20,167 nt of DNA from assembly GCA_964610175.1 (NCBI GenBank), contig CAZSVE010000052.1, forward strand, positions 1 through 20,167. The letters are read 5' to 3'. Source of the DNA: CAZSVE01 sp964610175. Lineage in GTDB: Bacteria > Pseudomonadota > Gammaproteobacteria > HK1. Shown piece by piece: positions 1 to 8,164 of the stretch; the stretch's first letter is position 1, and every line of letters starts with the position of its first letter. The notes under the pieces are model-generated. The model ran no database searches and was not told the DNA's origin. It saw nothing but the letters and a program-made list of their open reading frames with translations. The translations under genes were made by a program, and so were the position numbers.

Positions 1-30
1 AGTAAGTTGTGTTTGTTTATGTCAAATACC

Positions 31-60
31 AACCCACAAATTTTTTTGAGGAGGCTAAAA
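31..60 (+). repeat. T-tract leader repeat, copy 1
   Basis: This stretch contains AACCCACAAATTTTTTTGAG followed by a purine-rich GAGG block. It closely resembles 7225-7254, where ACCCACGAATTTTTTTGG is followed by GAGAGCC. It precedes no convincing gene here. Shared sequence is seen directly; no function is assigned. Confidence 0.4.
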
Positions 61-152
61 GGGAAGCCTACACGATACCGAGCGCGATATCGAAGACCAT
101 CGAGGGTAGATCTTACCAGGAACCGAATTTGCAATTCCCGGCCCGTAATATT

Positions 153-262
153 TTGTTTATTTCCCGCTCAGCTTCACAATTGGATCAAGTTTTACAAGGC
201 AGCAATTTCGTCTTACTAACGCTCAATCATACTTCCTCGGTTTGAGGCGAAGCTTCGCTAGC
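153..262 (-). repeat. Dispersed ~110-bp repeat, copy A (inverted)
   Basis: This copy reads on the minus strand. The tail (TTTATTTCCCGCTC on +) comes first, and the head palindrome GCGAAGCTTCGC lies at 247-258. It is the only full copy in reverse orientation in the window. Short open frames that run across it are not taken as genes. The stretch 1-713 otherwise shows repeat material and no convincing coding sequence. Confidence 0.75.
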
Positions 263-326
263 CCTCCGATTCCCAATGTACCATCCTAATTGTGCAGCTT
301 TATCGTGTATAGTTGCCATCGAAATA

Positions 327-349
327 CGGGAAATAAACGAAATAAACCC
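327..349 (+). repeat. Solo tail of the dispersed repeat
   Basis: The sequence CGGGAAATAAACGAAATAAA matches the tail of the ~110-bp repeat without its head, and the AAATAAAC motif is partly duplicated. It is a fragment of the family. Confidence 0.4.
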
Positions 350-394
350 TGCGCGTTCTGTCGAGGATTTCAAAAGCACCTGCCAAAAGAAGAC

Positions 395-502
395 CTGGCG
401 AGGCTTTGCCTCGAACCGATAAAGCATGATTTGGTATCGAGAGCAAAATCGGCGTTTTGTAAAACTCGACTCATTTTCGAAACCGAGCGGGAAATAAACG
501 AA
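395..502 (+). repeat. Dispersed ~110-bp repeat, copy B
   Basis: The head is CTGGCGAGGCTTTGCCTCGA at 395, followed by ACCGATAAAGCATGATT. The middle contains GGCGTTTTGTAAAACTCGAC and the tail is GAGCGGGAAATAAACGAA at 485-502. The head palindrome is degraded to an imperfect GGCGAGGC/GCCTCG hairpin. From here to 713 no gene was found. Confidence 0.75.
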
Positions 503-713
503 TTACAAGACCTTTTATAGCAGCCAGAGGTAACGGAACATGTTAGCGCTTCGTGCCAGGACTGAAGCGGGATGGGTCTTGGCATATGCACCGATTCTCT
601 CGGGATTTTTGTTTCTCCGATACCCGAACACCCGTTGGTCAATGTTATTTTTCGCCCAGTGGGAACCCTCTCATTGTCTAGTGCGAGGGAACCATGCAAC
701 ATGATTCGCGTCC

Positions 714-2168
714 ATGAATATGCTTCTGCCTCGCTTATACCTTTCCGCCACGCGTAGATCCTCGGGGAAAACCACCATTACGGTAGGCTTGTGTGCCGCG
801 CTGCGGAAGCGAGGCCTCGCTGTGCAGGCATTCAAGAAAGGGCCCGATTACATCGATCCCATCTGGCTCGGCATGGCCTCCGGTCACGATTGCCACAACC
901 TGGACTTCCATACCATGGGCAACGCGGAGATCCAGGACGTCTTCTTGCGTCAATCCGCCCATGCCGATATCAACCTCATCGAAGGAAATCAAGGACTATA
1001 TGATGGTATGGACATCAAGGGCCGCGACAGCAACGCAGCCCTCGCCCGGTTATTGCAAACCCCGGTGATACTGATTATCGATACGCGCGGCATGACCCGC
1101 GGCGTGGTTCCACTGCTCTTGGGATATCGGGCATTCGAACCCAAGGTGAACATCGCCGGGGTCCTGCTAAACAACGTAGGCACCAGCCGTCATGAAGAAA
1201 AAATCAGGAGCGCTATCGACTACTACACCGAGCTGCCCGTGTTGGGCGCCATCCCCCGCGATGTCGGCATAGAAGTCCCGGAACGGCATTTGGGGCTCAT
1301 CCCTGGGAACGAATTCGGAAACTCCGCCGACTTCATCAATCGTGCCGCGCGGACCATGGGGGCCAATGTAGCCCTGGAACGCCTCATCGAAATCGCCGAT
1401 GCAAGCCCGCCCCTGGTATCCGACTCCACGACCTCGGGCGACACTCTCCCGACTCGAAATCCCGCCATCATCTCCGGTCTCACGGGAAAACCGACCATAA
1501 AAATAGCCATCCCACGCGATCCGGCCTTCGGTTTCTATTATCCCGACGACCTCGTGGCCCTACGGCGCCAAGGTGCCGAAGCCGTCTTTTTCGACACCCT
1601 ATCGGCCAGTGCCCTGCCCGCGGCAGATGCCTTGTTCATCGGGGGCGGATTTCCCGAGGTGCACATGGAAGCGCTCGAGGCCAATACCGCGCTACGTCGA
1701 TCCATCCGAACCGCCATCCGAAACGGGATGCCGGCCTATGCCGAATGCGGAGGACTCATGTACCTCGCGAGGGGAATCTCCTGGCATGGCAAAAGGTGCG
1801 AGATGGTAGGCGCCATCCCGGCCGAAACCATCATGCATGACCGCCCCCGGGGACGTGGCTATGTCGTCCTGCGGGAAACCGGCAAGGGCCCCTGGAATCT
1901 ATCGCGCCAGGGCCGGCAGCCCGCCGAGATCAAGGCCCATGAATTTCATCACGCCGACGTCGTTGTCACCTCGAATCCCGGGAAGGAATTCCAATATGCC
2001 TATCGGGTGCTCCGTGGCCATGGGATCGATGGCAACCACGACGGCATCGTGTACCGGAATCTATTGGCGGGATTCTCCCATTTCAGGGATGTCGCCGAAA
2101 ATCGCTGGGTCGAGCGTTTCGTGGCCTACATAAGAAAGATCACGGCATCACGCTCCACGGAAGGGTGA
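714..2168 (+). CDS. cobB: Cobyrinate a,c-diamide synthase (CobB/CbiA)
   Basis: This enzyme amidates the a and c side chains of the corrin ring, using ATP and glutamine, during cobalamin synthesis in the cytoplasm. The 484 residues show the two-domain plan of the family. The N-terminal dethiobiotin-synthetase-like ATPase has a P-loop around residues 12-21 (SSGKTT), followed by KKGPDYIDPIW and an NLDFHTM segment. The C-terminal class I glutamine amidotransferase domain has GGGFPEVHMEALEAN and the nucleophile Cys345 in AYAECGGLMYLARG. A His lies near the end (GFSHFRD). The length is normal for the family. The ATG at 714 or the in-frame ATG at 720 could start it; neither has a close Shine-Dalgarno, the nearest purine run being GAGGGA about 23 nt upstream. 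No other cobalamin gene adjoins it; cbiB lies at the far end of the window. The name cbiA is equally used for this activity. Confidence 0.95.
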   Translation: MNMLLPRLYLSATRRSSGKTTITVGLCAALRKRGLAVQAFKKGPDYIDPIWLGMASGHDCHNLDFHTMGNAEIQDVFLRQSAHADINLIEGNQGLYDGMDIKGRDSNAALARLLQTPVILIIDTRGMTRGVVPLLLGYRAFEPKVNIAGVLLNNVGTSRHEEKIRSAIDYYTELPVLGAIPRDVGIEVPERHLGLIPGNEFGNSADFINRAARTMGANVALERLIEIADASPPLVSDSTTSGDTLPTRNPAIISGLTGKPTIKIAIPRDPAFGFYYPDDLVALRRQGAEAVFFDTLSASALPAADALFIGGGFPEVHMEALEANTALRRSIRTAIRNGMPAYAECGGLMYLARGISWHGKRCEMVGAIPAETIMHDRPRGRGYVVLRETGKGPWNLSRQGRQPAEIKAHEFHHADVVVTSNPGKEFQYAYRVLRGHGIDGNHDGIVYRNLLAGFSHFRDVAENRWVERFVAYIRKITASRSTEG

Positions 2169-2189
2169 AAATGCACTCTTTCATCGCCC

Positions 2190-2206
2190 TGACGAAGCTT
2201 CGCTGG
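2190..2206 (+). repeat. Head fragment of the dispersed repeat
   Basis: TGACGAAGCTTCGCTGGC between cobB and the Uma2 gene carries the CGAAGCTTCG core of the repeat head without the rest of the element. It sits 20 nt after the cobB stop. Confidence 0.5.
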
Positions 2207-2240
2207 CTTTCGAACACCCCAAAATACAGAGGTAAGACAA

Positions 2241-2729
2241 ATGAACTGGCAGGAGATTTGTGACAATCCGGTCTCTCACGATCTCCCCTTCAAGATAGAA
2301 ACCAATCAGTGGGGCAAGATCGAAATGAGTCCGGCCACCAATGAACATGGCATATATCGGATGTCCATCGGCGAGTGGCTCATGAAGCTCACCGGGAGCG
2401 GGCGGACAATCTCGGAATGCAGCATCCAAACCACCAAAGGCGTCAAGGTGGCCGATGTCGCCTGGGCAAGTTATGACTTCCTCGGGAAAAACCGACATAA
2501 AACCCCTTACCCGGAATCCCCGGAAATCGTCATCGAGATACTTTCTCCCGCTCCCGCCAATTCCCGACAAGAGATGCAGGACAAGAAAAGGCTCTATTTT
2601 GCCGCCGGCGCGAAAGAGATCTGGCTGTGCGGCGAGGATGGAACCATGGCGTTCTTCTCTGCGCAAGGCGATTTGCCGGAGAGTCGGATTGTCGCGGGAT
2701 TCCCGGAGAGGATAGACATCGATTGGTAA
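2241..2729 (+). CDS. Uma2 family (DUF820) endonuclease-like protein
   Basis: The 162-residue product has the PD-(D/E)XK-like core of the Uma2/DUF820 family. The recognisable series is VKVADVAWAS (acidic residue on the core strand), PEIVIEILSP (the family's E-x-x-SP signature), then a DKKRLYFAAGAKEIWLC helix-strand segment in which lysines follow the acidic pair. The N-terminal part (GKIEMSPATNEHG) matches the usual G-x-x-x-M-S-P-x-x-x-x-H motif. The family is very common in cyanobacteria and repeat-rich bacteria, often in many copies, and its biological role is largely unknown; a nuclease activity is inferred from the fold. The start ATG is preceded by AGAGGTAAG at good spacing. The length is slightly shorter than the usual 180-200 residues, but the domain looks intact. 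Confidence 0.85.
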   Translation: MNWQEICDNPVSHDLPFKIETNQWGKIEMSPATNEHGIYRMSIGEWLMKLTGSGRTISECSIQTTKGVKVADVAWASYDFLGKNRHKTPYPESPEIVIEILSPAPANSRQEMQDKKRLYFAAGAKEIWLCGEDGTMAFFSAQGDLPESRIVAGFPERIDIDW

Positions 2730-2886
2730 TCGCGATAACGAGATTCCGGGGCAAGGCGATGTGGGTCGTGGCCCGGATGACGGGGGTTCACGGCCCGCCC
2801 CGGCGGCACCGAAACTTCGCGTGTTTCAAGGGTACTCGCTTCATTTATCCAGACGGAGACGACGGCCAAGGACCAGGGGCAATAAC

Positions 2887-2987
2887 CCTGGCGAGGCTTC
2901 GCCTCGAACCGACATACCCCGACATCGGTAAAGCAAAACCGGCGTTTCGGAAAACTCATTTGCGAAGATGAATGGGAAATGAACAAA
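2887..2987 (+). repeat. Dispersed ~110-bp repeat, copy C
   Basis: The head is CTGGCGAGGCTTCGCCTCGA followed by ACCGACAT; the middle has GTAAAGCAAAACCGGCGTTT and the tail is GGGAAATGAACAAA. It fills the gap between the Uma2 gene and the protease gene, ending about 90 nt before the protease start. The rest of 2730-3077 shows no gene. Confidence 0.75.
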
Positions 2988-3077
2988 TCATCGGTAGGCT
3001 CGAAAAAACGGAATTCATGACCCAAAATAGAATAAAATGCCTCAAAAGACTTCTTGCGATCATTCGGGAGCACACCA

Positions 3078-4508
3078 ATGAAACAAAAAATGCATTCCTG
3101 GTATTTTCTGCTGGTCCTCGGCATCGGATTGGCAATGTCCAATGTATCCCACGCGGCACAGGGACTACCGAAATTCACCGATCTCGTCCAAAAATATCGG
3201 CCTGCGGTGGTCAATATCAGCACTACACAGAAGGCCGAGCAGCGCCAGAGCCACGGCTTTCCCAAGCACTTCGGGATACCCGAGTTCCCCGAGGGCAGCC
3301 CATTCCGTGATTTTTTCCGCCGATTCTTCGATGAAGACGAAAAAAGGCGCTTCGAATCCCAATCCCTGGGCTCTGGTTTCATCATCTCGGGAGACGGTTA
3401 CATCATCTCCAATTACCACGTCGTCAAGGATGCCGATGAGGTCATCGTGCGATTGAGCGATCGACGGGAATTCGGGGCACAAGTCATCGGCGTCGATGAG
3501 AAAAGCGATATCGCATTGCTCAAGGTGGATGCCAGGGGATTGCCGACCGTGGACACGGGCGTTTCGGCGGACGTGGAAGTAGGGGAGTGGGTGCTCGCCA
3601 TCGGATCGCCCTTCGGCTTCGATCATTCGGTGACCGCCGGGATCGTGAGCGCCAAGGGCCGAAGTCTGCCGCGAGAGAACTATGTCCCGTTCATCCAGAC
3701 CGATGTCGCCATCAATCCAGGGAATTCCGGTGGTCCGTTGTTCGACCTGGATGGCAAGGTGATCGGCGTGAACGCCCAGATATTCAGCCATTCGGGCGGT
3801 TTCATGGGACTCTCGTTCGCGATCCCCATCGATGTGGCCATGGACGTGGTGAAGCAACTTCGCGAGCAGGGGCGCGTATCCCGGGGTTGGTTGGGCGTAT
3901 TGATTCAAGACGTCACTCGCGAGCTGGCAGAATCGTTCGGCATGAAAAAACCCACGGGGGCCTTGATCGCCAAGGTTTTGGAGCAAAGTCCCGCGGAAAA
4001 GGCCGGCCTCCAGGAGGGAGACATTGTCCTCGAGTTCAACGACCAAGAGGTCCCGCACTCATCGGATCTGCCGCCCATGGTAGGCGGCAGCAAGGTGGGA
4101 AACCGTGTGCCGGTTACCATTCTCCGGGATGGAAAGTCGAAGACCCTCCATGTGGTCATTCAAGAATTACCGGATGATGAGGAAACACAACTTGCGGGCG
4201 GTGATCCCAAGCTGGCCTCCGACAACAAGCTGGGGCTCTCCGTGCAGGATTTGACACCACGGCAACAGGAAGAATACGAACTCCAGGGCCAGGGCGTACT
4301 CGTCGAAAAGATCGAGGATGGCCCCGCGCGGGAGGCCGGCATCCGGATAGGCGATATCATCTTGAAAATAAACCATTCCAAGATAGAGAACAGCCACCAT
4401 TTCAAGGAGGCCATCAAGTCTTTACCTCGGGATAAAGCGATCCCGGTGCTCATCCAGCGAGATGGAAGTCCGCGCTTCCTGGCGTTGAAGATCCCCGAGT
4501 CGGAATAG
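3078..4508 (+). CDS. Periplasmic serine endoprotease, DegP/MucD (Do) family
   Basis: This is an exported trypsin-like protease and chaperone that degrades misfolded envelope proteins. The ATG at 3078 follows GGGAG with 7-nt spacing and begins a signal peptide (MKQKMH, then a hydrophobic core, SHA before AQ at about residue 27). An upstream in-frame TTG at 3054 would prepend eight residues and lacks a good site. The protease domain carries the triad His114 (SNYHVV), Asp144 (EKSDIALLKV) and Ser217 (NPGNSGGPLFD). Two PDZ domains follow: one beginning GWLGVLIQDV with SPAEKAGLQEGDIVLEF, one beginning LGLSVQDL with GPAREAGIRIGDIILKI. The 476-residue length is typical for Do proteases. MucD and DegP/HtrA cannot be separated from sequence alone, and no algU-rseAB genes adjoin it. 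Confidence 0.95.
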   Translation: MKQKMHSWYFLLVLGIGLAMSNVSHAAQGLPKFTDLVQKYRPAVVNISTTQKAEQRQSHGFPKHFGIPEFPEGSPFRDFFRRFFDEDEKRRFESQSLGSGFIISGDGYIISNYHVVKDADEVIVRLSDRREFGAQVIGVDEKSDIALLKVDARGLPTVDTGVSADVEVGEWVLAIGSPFGFDHSVTAGIVSAKGRSLPRENYVPFIQTDVAINPGNSGGPLFDLDGKVIGVNAQIFSHSGGFMGLSFAIPIDVAMDVVKQLREQGRVSRGWLGVLIQDVTRELAESFGMKKPTGALIAKVLEQSPAEKAGLQEGDIVLEFNDQEVPHSSDLPPMVGGSKVGNRVPVTILRDGKSKTLHVVIQELPDDEETQLAGGDPKLASDNKLGLSVQDLTPRQQEEYELQGQGVLVEKIEDGPAREAGIRIGDIILKINHSKIENSHHFKEAIKSLPRDKAIPVLIQRDGSPRFLALKIPESE

Positions 4509-4521
4509 TAAACGGTATCCC

Positions 4522-4637
4522 CCTAGCGAAGCTTCGCTTCGCTTCGAGTCGACAAGGCAGACCCAAGCATCGGTAAAACAAAATTGCTGTTCTGTGAAAC
4601 TCGACGCATTTGCGAAGCCGAGCGGGAAATAAACGAA
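4522..4637 (+). repeat. Dispersed ~110-bp repeat, copy D
   Basis: The head starts CTAGCGAAGCTTCGC, with the perfect palindrome at 4526-4537 and a short extra CTTCG duplication. The tail GAGCGGGAAATAAACGAA ends 23 nt before the transporter ATG. It occupies nearly the whole gap between the protease and the transporter. Confidence 0.8.
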
Positions 4638-4660
4638 TCGGCAAAGGGAGCGGATTCGGC

Positions 4661-5893
4661 ATGATAGTTCAAGGCCTACTCGGATTGCTCCTGCTGATCG
4701 CCATCTGCTGGCTCTTCAGCGAAAACAGATCGGCCATCGGTTGGCGCATTCCGGCAAGCGGATTGGCGTTACAGTTCCTATTGGCGATTGCGCTGATCAA
4801 GTTACCCGTATTGCAGGAATTCTTCCTCCTGTTGAATCAGGGGTTATCCTCGTTATCGGAGGCGACCCGTGCGGGCACCAGCCTCGTATTCGGGTTTATC
4901 GGGGGTGACGACCTCCCTTACGAGGAGCAACCCGGAAAAAGCAGCTTCATCCTGGCCTTCCAATCACTACCCATTATCCTGGTGATGTCGGCATTATCCG
5001 CCCTGTTGTTCCATTGGCGGGTATTACCGCTGCTGGTCAGGTTCTTCTCGCTCATCCTTCGAAAAACCCTCGGCATCGGCGGCGCCCTGGGGCTGGGGGC
5101 GGCCGCCAACATCTTCATCGGCATGGTGGAAGCACCCCTCCTGATACGGCCCTACCTTTCCCGTCTATCCCGCGCCGAGCTATTCGCCCTGATGACCTGC
5201 GGCATGGCCACCGTGGCCGGAACCGTCATGGTGTTGTATGCCACCATCCTGGGTTCCGTCCTTCCCAATGCTGTCGGTCACATCCTGATTGCCTCCCTGA
5301 TATCCGCCCCAGCGGCGATCATGGTGGCCCGCATGCTGGTTCCGGAAACAGCAGGCGGCGCCGATGGGGAGCTGGTCATCCTGCAACCCGCTGCCAGCGC
5401 CATAGATGCCATCACCAGGGGCACCCTCGACGGCCTGCGACTGTTACTGGACATCGTCGCCATGCTGGTAGTATTCGTGGCACTGGTCGCCCTCATCAAT
5501 CAGATACTCGCAGGCATCGGCAGCCCCAGCTTTCAGGAATTATTGGGTTTCGTCATGGCGCCCGTGGCCTGGTTCATGGGGATCCCCTGGGAGGAAGCGC
5601 AAAGCGCCGGGATGCTCCTCGGTACGAAAATCGTCTTGAACGAGCTTCTGGCCTACCTGGAGATGAGTGCGCTACCCGATGGCACGCTCAGTGAGCGCAG
5701 CCTATTGATCATGACGTACGCCCTGTGCGGCTTCGCCAACTTCGGCAGTCTCGGCATCACCATCGCCGGGATGGGTGCCATGGTCCCCGACAGGCGCCGG
5801 GAGATCGTTGCACTGGGAATGAAATCCATTGTCGCCGGTGTCCTGGCTACTTGTCTCACCGGGGCCGTCGTGGGTATCGTGACACTCGTGTAG
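4661..5893 (+). CDS. Concentrative nucleoside transporter, NupC/CNT family
   Basis: This inner-membrane protein imports nucleosides by cation symport. The product is highly hydrophobic along its length. It shows CNT signatures in order: an N-terminal pair of membrane helices, GTSLVFGFIGGDDLPY, a long FILAFQSLPIILVMSALSAL segment, NIFIGMVEAPLLIRPYL (the conserved Glu-Ala-Pro core), LFALMTCGMATVAGTVM, LNELLAYLEM and YALCGFANFGSLGI near the C-terminus. I chose the ATG at 4661, with GGGAG 10 nt upstream, giving about 410 residues. A TTG 51 nt further upstream would encode repeat-derived residues. The usual family text for the middle motif is MTGGMA; here it is MTCGMA. Substrate range (pyrimidine versus broad) cannot be read from sequence. 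No nucleoside catabolic genes adjoin it. Confidence 0.92.
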   Translation: MIVQGLLGLLLLIAICWLFSENRSAIGWRIPASGLALQFLLAIALIKLPVLQEFFLLLNQGLSSLSEATRAGTSLVFGFIGGDDLPYEEQPGKSSFILAFQSLPIILVMSALSALLFHWRVLPLLVRFFSLILRKTLGIGGALGLGAAANIFIGMVEAPLLIRPYLSRLSRAELFALMTCGMATVAGTVMVLYATILGSVLPNAVGHILIASLISAPAAIMVARMLVPETAGGADGELVILQPAASAIDAITRGTLDGLRLLLDIVAMLVVFVALVALINQILAGIGSPSFQELLGFVMAPVAWFMGIPWEEAQSAGMLLGTKIVLNELLAYLEMSALPDGTLSERSLLIMTYALCGFANFGSLGITIAGMGAMVPDRRREIVALGMKSIVAGVLATCLTGAVVGIVTLV

Positions 5894-6031
5894 TCCGGGG
5901 GGTTCCCTTTCGATTTTGGGCCCATTTCCCATCTCGGCCCGTCTCTGGGGAACCTCTGAAAAGGCCATCCATGGCATTTTCCAAAGAAGGAAATCGAAAA
6001 GTGCCAGAGATAGCGTCTTTCGATCTTCTTA

Positions 6032-6063
6032 CATTTTCAATCGATTTCAAACGATTGAAAATG
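6032..6063. terminator. Perfect 12-bp inverted repeat between convergent genes
   Basis: CATTTTCAATCG (6032-6043) and CGATTGAAAATG (6052-6063) are exact reverse complements around an 8-nt loop. The element lies between the transporter (+) and thpR (-), where a bidirectional terminator would be expected. No T-run follows on either strand, so a Rho-independent mechanism is unproven; a protein-binding dyad is the alternative. The rest of 5894-6134 shows nothing else. Confidence 0.5.
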
Positions 6064-6134
6064 GCGGCACATCCTTGCGTACCGCGCGCTGTTTTTCAGC
6101 GCTTCCCTGGCCAAGCTTCCCCGACAACTATCCA

Positions 6135-6695
6135 TTACCCGCGTAATGGCCAACGACGCAAGACACGATACCGGGCCCCCGTGGGCAGCGTCGATGATTC
6201 CGCCAGACAAAAATCACCAACGGGCCACTCCACGGGGTCATGGGGTATGTTTTCCAGCGCCCTGGCTACTTTTCGAAACAGCGTCACATGGGCCTTGAAG
6301 GGCCGTTCCTCGGGGACGAATTCACACCTGGCAAGCCCCCTTTGCAATTCCCCGACCAAAAAAGCCAATTCCGCTGGCGTCTCGGAGATCCCGGACCACA
6401 CGATTCCCGCCCGCCTGAAACACCCCAATCGATCCAGACGCAGCACGAATGGCCGCGCCACGATCCCCATCGCCACCCTTTCCACGCAATCCTGGCGATT
6501 GGTATCCACCTGGCCCAAAAAAGCCAGTGTCACATGAAAATTCCGCGCCGCCACGCTTCTTCCCTCACAAGCGGCGCTTCGAGCGATCCCCGCCAGCATG
6601 TCCCGGATGGCCTCATCGGGCCACAATGCAAAGAAGAGGCGGCGCTCGAGGTTTCTCTCTATGGATAACGTATTCATCATTGCCTGGACCCGCAA
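6135..6695 (-). CDS. thpR: RNA 2',3'-cyclic phosphodiesterase (ThpR/LigT)
   Basis: This enzyme belongs to the 2H phosphoesterase superfamily and opens 2',3'-cyclic phosphate ends of RNA to 2'-phosphate; it was first known as a 2'-5' RNA ligase. The two catalytic H-x-T-x motifs are present: HVTL at residues 54-57 in RNFHVTLAFLGQ, and HVTL at 136-139 in FKAHVTLFRKV. The N-terminal RRLFFALWPDEAIRD strand-helix is typical. The longest frame gives 186 residues; family members usually begin just before the RLFFAL strand, so a start at one of the in-frame ATGs a few codons in (MMNTLS) is also possible. No clear Shine-Dalgarno separates these choices. It converges with the transporter gene. Confidence 0.9.
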   Translation of the reverse strand: MRVQAMMNTLSIERNLERRLFFALWPDEAIRDMLAGIARSAACEGRSVAARNFHVTLAFLGQVDTNRQDCVERVAMGIVARPFVLRLDRLGCFRRAGIVWSGISETPAELAFLVGELQRGLARCEFVPEERPFKAHVTLFRKVARALENIPHDPVEWPVGDFCLAESSTLPTGARYRVLRRWPLRG

Positions 6696-6834
6696 AAATG
6701 GCCATATATTCGGGATGTGGGGTAATGACGCCGGCAGGTGTATTCATACCTTCCGGGGACGGGTGAAAACGGTCAATCAATCTCGTAGCATCGGGAGTTT
6801 CGGTTGCATGGCGCTTCGATTGAGAATCCCGCTC

Positions 6835-6990
6835 TTACCTATGGACTTCTTTTCGATGACCGATACTCACCACGAGTATCACGAGCCGATCATCGTGAAT
6901 CCCGTAAAGCACCCGGTAGGGAGCAATCCTGATCCGCCATGCGTCTCTTCCGGTTGCTTGCTTGTGTATTCGGCTATGCGCCGCTCGCGC
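6835..6990 (-). pseudogene. RelE/ParE-type toxin, C-terminal remnant
   Basis: Read on the minus strand, this frame ends GRDAWRIRIAPYRVLYGIHD, then DRLVILVVSIGHRKEVHR and a stop. That is the conserved C-terminal half of a RelE/ParE superfamily toxin (usual pattern: LYRIRVGDYRVIYEI ... VVRVGHRREVY). The frame is open upstream only to a stop near 6995 and has no start codon. Homology begins at about 6965, so the N-terminal half of the toxin is missing. The antitoxin remnant begins on the other side in a different frame, overlapping it. The simplest reading is an internal deletion that joined the front of the antitoxin to the back of the toxin. Confidence 0.7.
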
Positions 6991-7141
6991 GCCGGAAGGA
7001 GGCTAGAATATTTTCGAGTTCATTGGCATCGAGATCGCGGACGAGATCGGCCCGGATCTCCTCGATTGCCCGTAATTTGTCCGTGGTGGTCATGGTTTCC
7101 AATGGAATGGCGATGGGCATGGTGGTTTTTCTAGTGGACAT
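6974..7141 (-). pseudogene. Addiction-module antitoxin, N-terminal remnant
   Basis: This 55-residue frame reads MPIAIPLETMTTTDKLRAIE after a possible MSTRKTT extension, then EIRADLVRDLDANELENI. It matches the start of the TIGR02574-type addiction-module proteins (typically IPIEKMTTLEKLQVMEALWDDL), which usually run to about 70-80 residues and end with a conserved ERE...WEEAK region. That region is absent here and the frame ends at a TAG inside sequence that in another frame leads into a RelE remnant. An ATG at 7120 or at 7141 could start it. It is too short to be whole; whether it is still expressed cannot be judged. Confidence 0.6.
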
Positions 7142-7224
7142 CGATACAGCCGGCGGTATCCTGTTCGAATACTTTGTTTACCTACCCCCTTTGCACCCTA
7201 AACACTATTGGGATGGTAAACTTC

Positions 7225-7254
7225 CACCCACGAATTTTTTTGGAGAGCCAAAAT
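7225..7254 (+). repeat. T-tract leader repeat, copy 2
   Basis: ACCCACGAATTTTTTTGG followed by AGAGCCAAAA resembles 31-60. It lies upstream of the signal peptidase gene and runs into the 35-bp repeat at 7255. The stretch 7142-7324 shows no gene. Confidence 0.4.
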
Positions 7255-7289
7255 GATCGTTTCGTTCAAGATTTCACGGGTAACGGACT
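7255..7289 (+). repeat. Second repeat family (35 bp), copy 1
   Basis: This block matches 17874-17908 over 35 bp at 30 positions without gaps, including the identical CGGGTAACGGACT (7277-7289). It lies 35 nt upstream of lepB. Function unknown. Confidence 0.55.
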
Positions 7290-7324
7290 AAGAGCCAAAA
7301 CCTTATCACAAGGAAAACACTTTC

Positions 7325-8164
7325 ATGAGATTCGATTTCGCAACCATCCTGATGTTACTGGTATTGGTAAGCGGTGCCATTTTAGCTCTGGACGCCATGG
7401 TTCTATCGCGTCGCCGCACCGCCGATGGTCATCGGGCAGACGGCGAGGCCCCACCGAGCGGCGCGGGCCCGATGGCCAAGGTAGTGGATTATGCCCGTTC
7501 CTTCTTCCCCGTTTTTCTCATCGTTCTGATATTGCGTTCGTTTCTGGTGGAACCCTTTCGCATACCCTCGGGCTCCATGTTGCCGACGCTCGAGATCGGC
7601 GACTTCATCCTCGTCAACAAATACGTCTTCGGTATTCGACTCCCCGTCTTCGACAAAAAAATCATCGAACTGGGTCGACCGGAACGTGGAGATGTCATTG
7701 TATTCCGCTATCCGGAGGATGGAGTCACCCCTTACATCAAACGGGTAGTTGGCCTGCCCGGTGACCATGTCGATTACCGAAACGACACACTTTACATCAA
7801 TGGTGATCCGGTAACCCATGAATTGGTCGATACCTATACGGCCACCGGTTCGAGCCGACGCATGAACGGTGCCGAACGCCGTTTGGAGCACTTGGATAAC
7901 ATGGATCACCATATTCTGATCCAGCAATCCACCCCCATCCCCATGGTGAGGCTACCGGGGAAATCATACTATTCCTATGCGCCACTCAAGGTACCCGAAG
8001 GGCACTATTTCGTGGTAGGAGACAACCGTGACAACAGCCGGGATAGCCGGTACTGGGGCACGGTACCCGATGAAAACCTCATCGGTAAGGCATTTTTCAT
8101 CTGGATGAATTTCGAATGGGGGGAAAACATCAATTGGGCACGGATAGGAAACAGGATTCACTAG
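7325..8164 (+). CDS. lepB: Signal peptidase I (LepB)
   Basis: This membrane-bound protease removes signal peptides from exported preproteins. The 279-residue product has a first membrane helix at about residues 6-26, a cytoplasmic loop, and a second helix at about 58-75. Then come the catalytic boxes: EPFRIPSGSMLPTL with Ser84 as nucleophile, GDVIVFRYP, YIKRVVGLPGD with Lys139 as general base, and VVGDNRDNSRDSRYWGTVP. The two-helix topology and large periplasmic domain are those of Gram-negative LepB. AAGGA lies 10 nt before the ATG. The usual neighbours lepA (upstream) and rnc-era (downstream) are absent, so the gene is displaced from its common operon. Its TAG stop sits inside a degraded repeat head (CTAGAGAAGC). 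Confidence 0.96.
   Translation: MRFDFATILMLLVLVSGAILALDAMVLSRRRTADGHRADGEAPPSGAGPMAKVVDYARSFFPVFLIVLILRSFLVEPFRIPSGSMLPTLEIGDFILVNKYVFGIRLPVFDKKIIELGRPERGDVIVFRYPEDGVTPYIKRVVGLPGDHVDYRNDTLYINGDPVTHELVDTYTATGSSRRMNGAERRLEHLDNMDHHILIQQSTPIPMVRLPGKSYYSYAPLKVPEGHYFVVGDNRDNSRDSRYWGTVPDENLIGKAFFIWMNFEWGENINWARIGNRIH

Noticed and set aside
9..245. 78-residue open frame at the left edge
   Set aside because: Its second half is the inverted repeat copy A; the first half has no recognised family.
520..713. Cobalamin riboswitch upstream of cobB
   Set aside because: Looked for the conserved B12-box and its partner stems; nothing convincing was found by eye. A covariance search would be decisive.
2594..3385. 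263-residue open frame on -
   Set aside because: It crosses the Uma2 gene, a repeat copy and the protease start; no family features.
3165..4058. 297-residue open frame on the minus strand
   Set aside because: It lies wholly opposite the protease gene, whose motifs and triad are clear; composition is that of an antisense shadow.
5725..6537. 270-residue open frame on + after the transporter
   Set aside because: It overlaps the transporter end and runs opposite thpR; sequence is Arg/Ser/His-rich with no domain.
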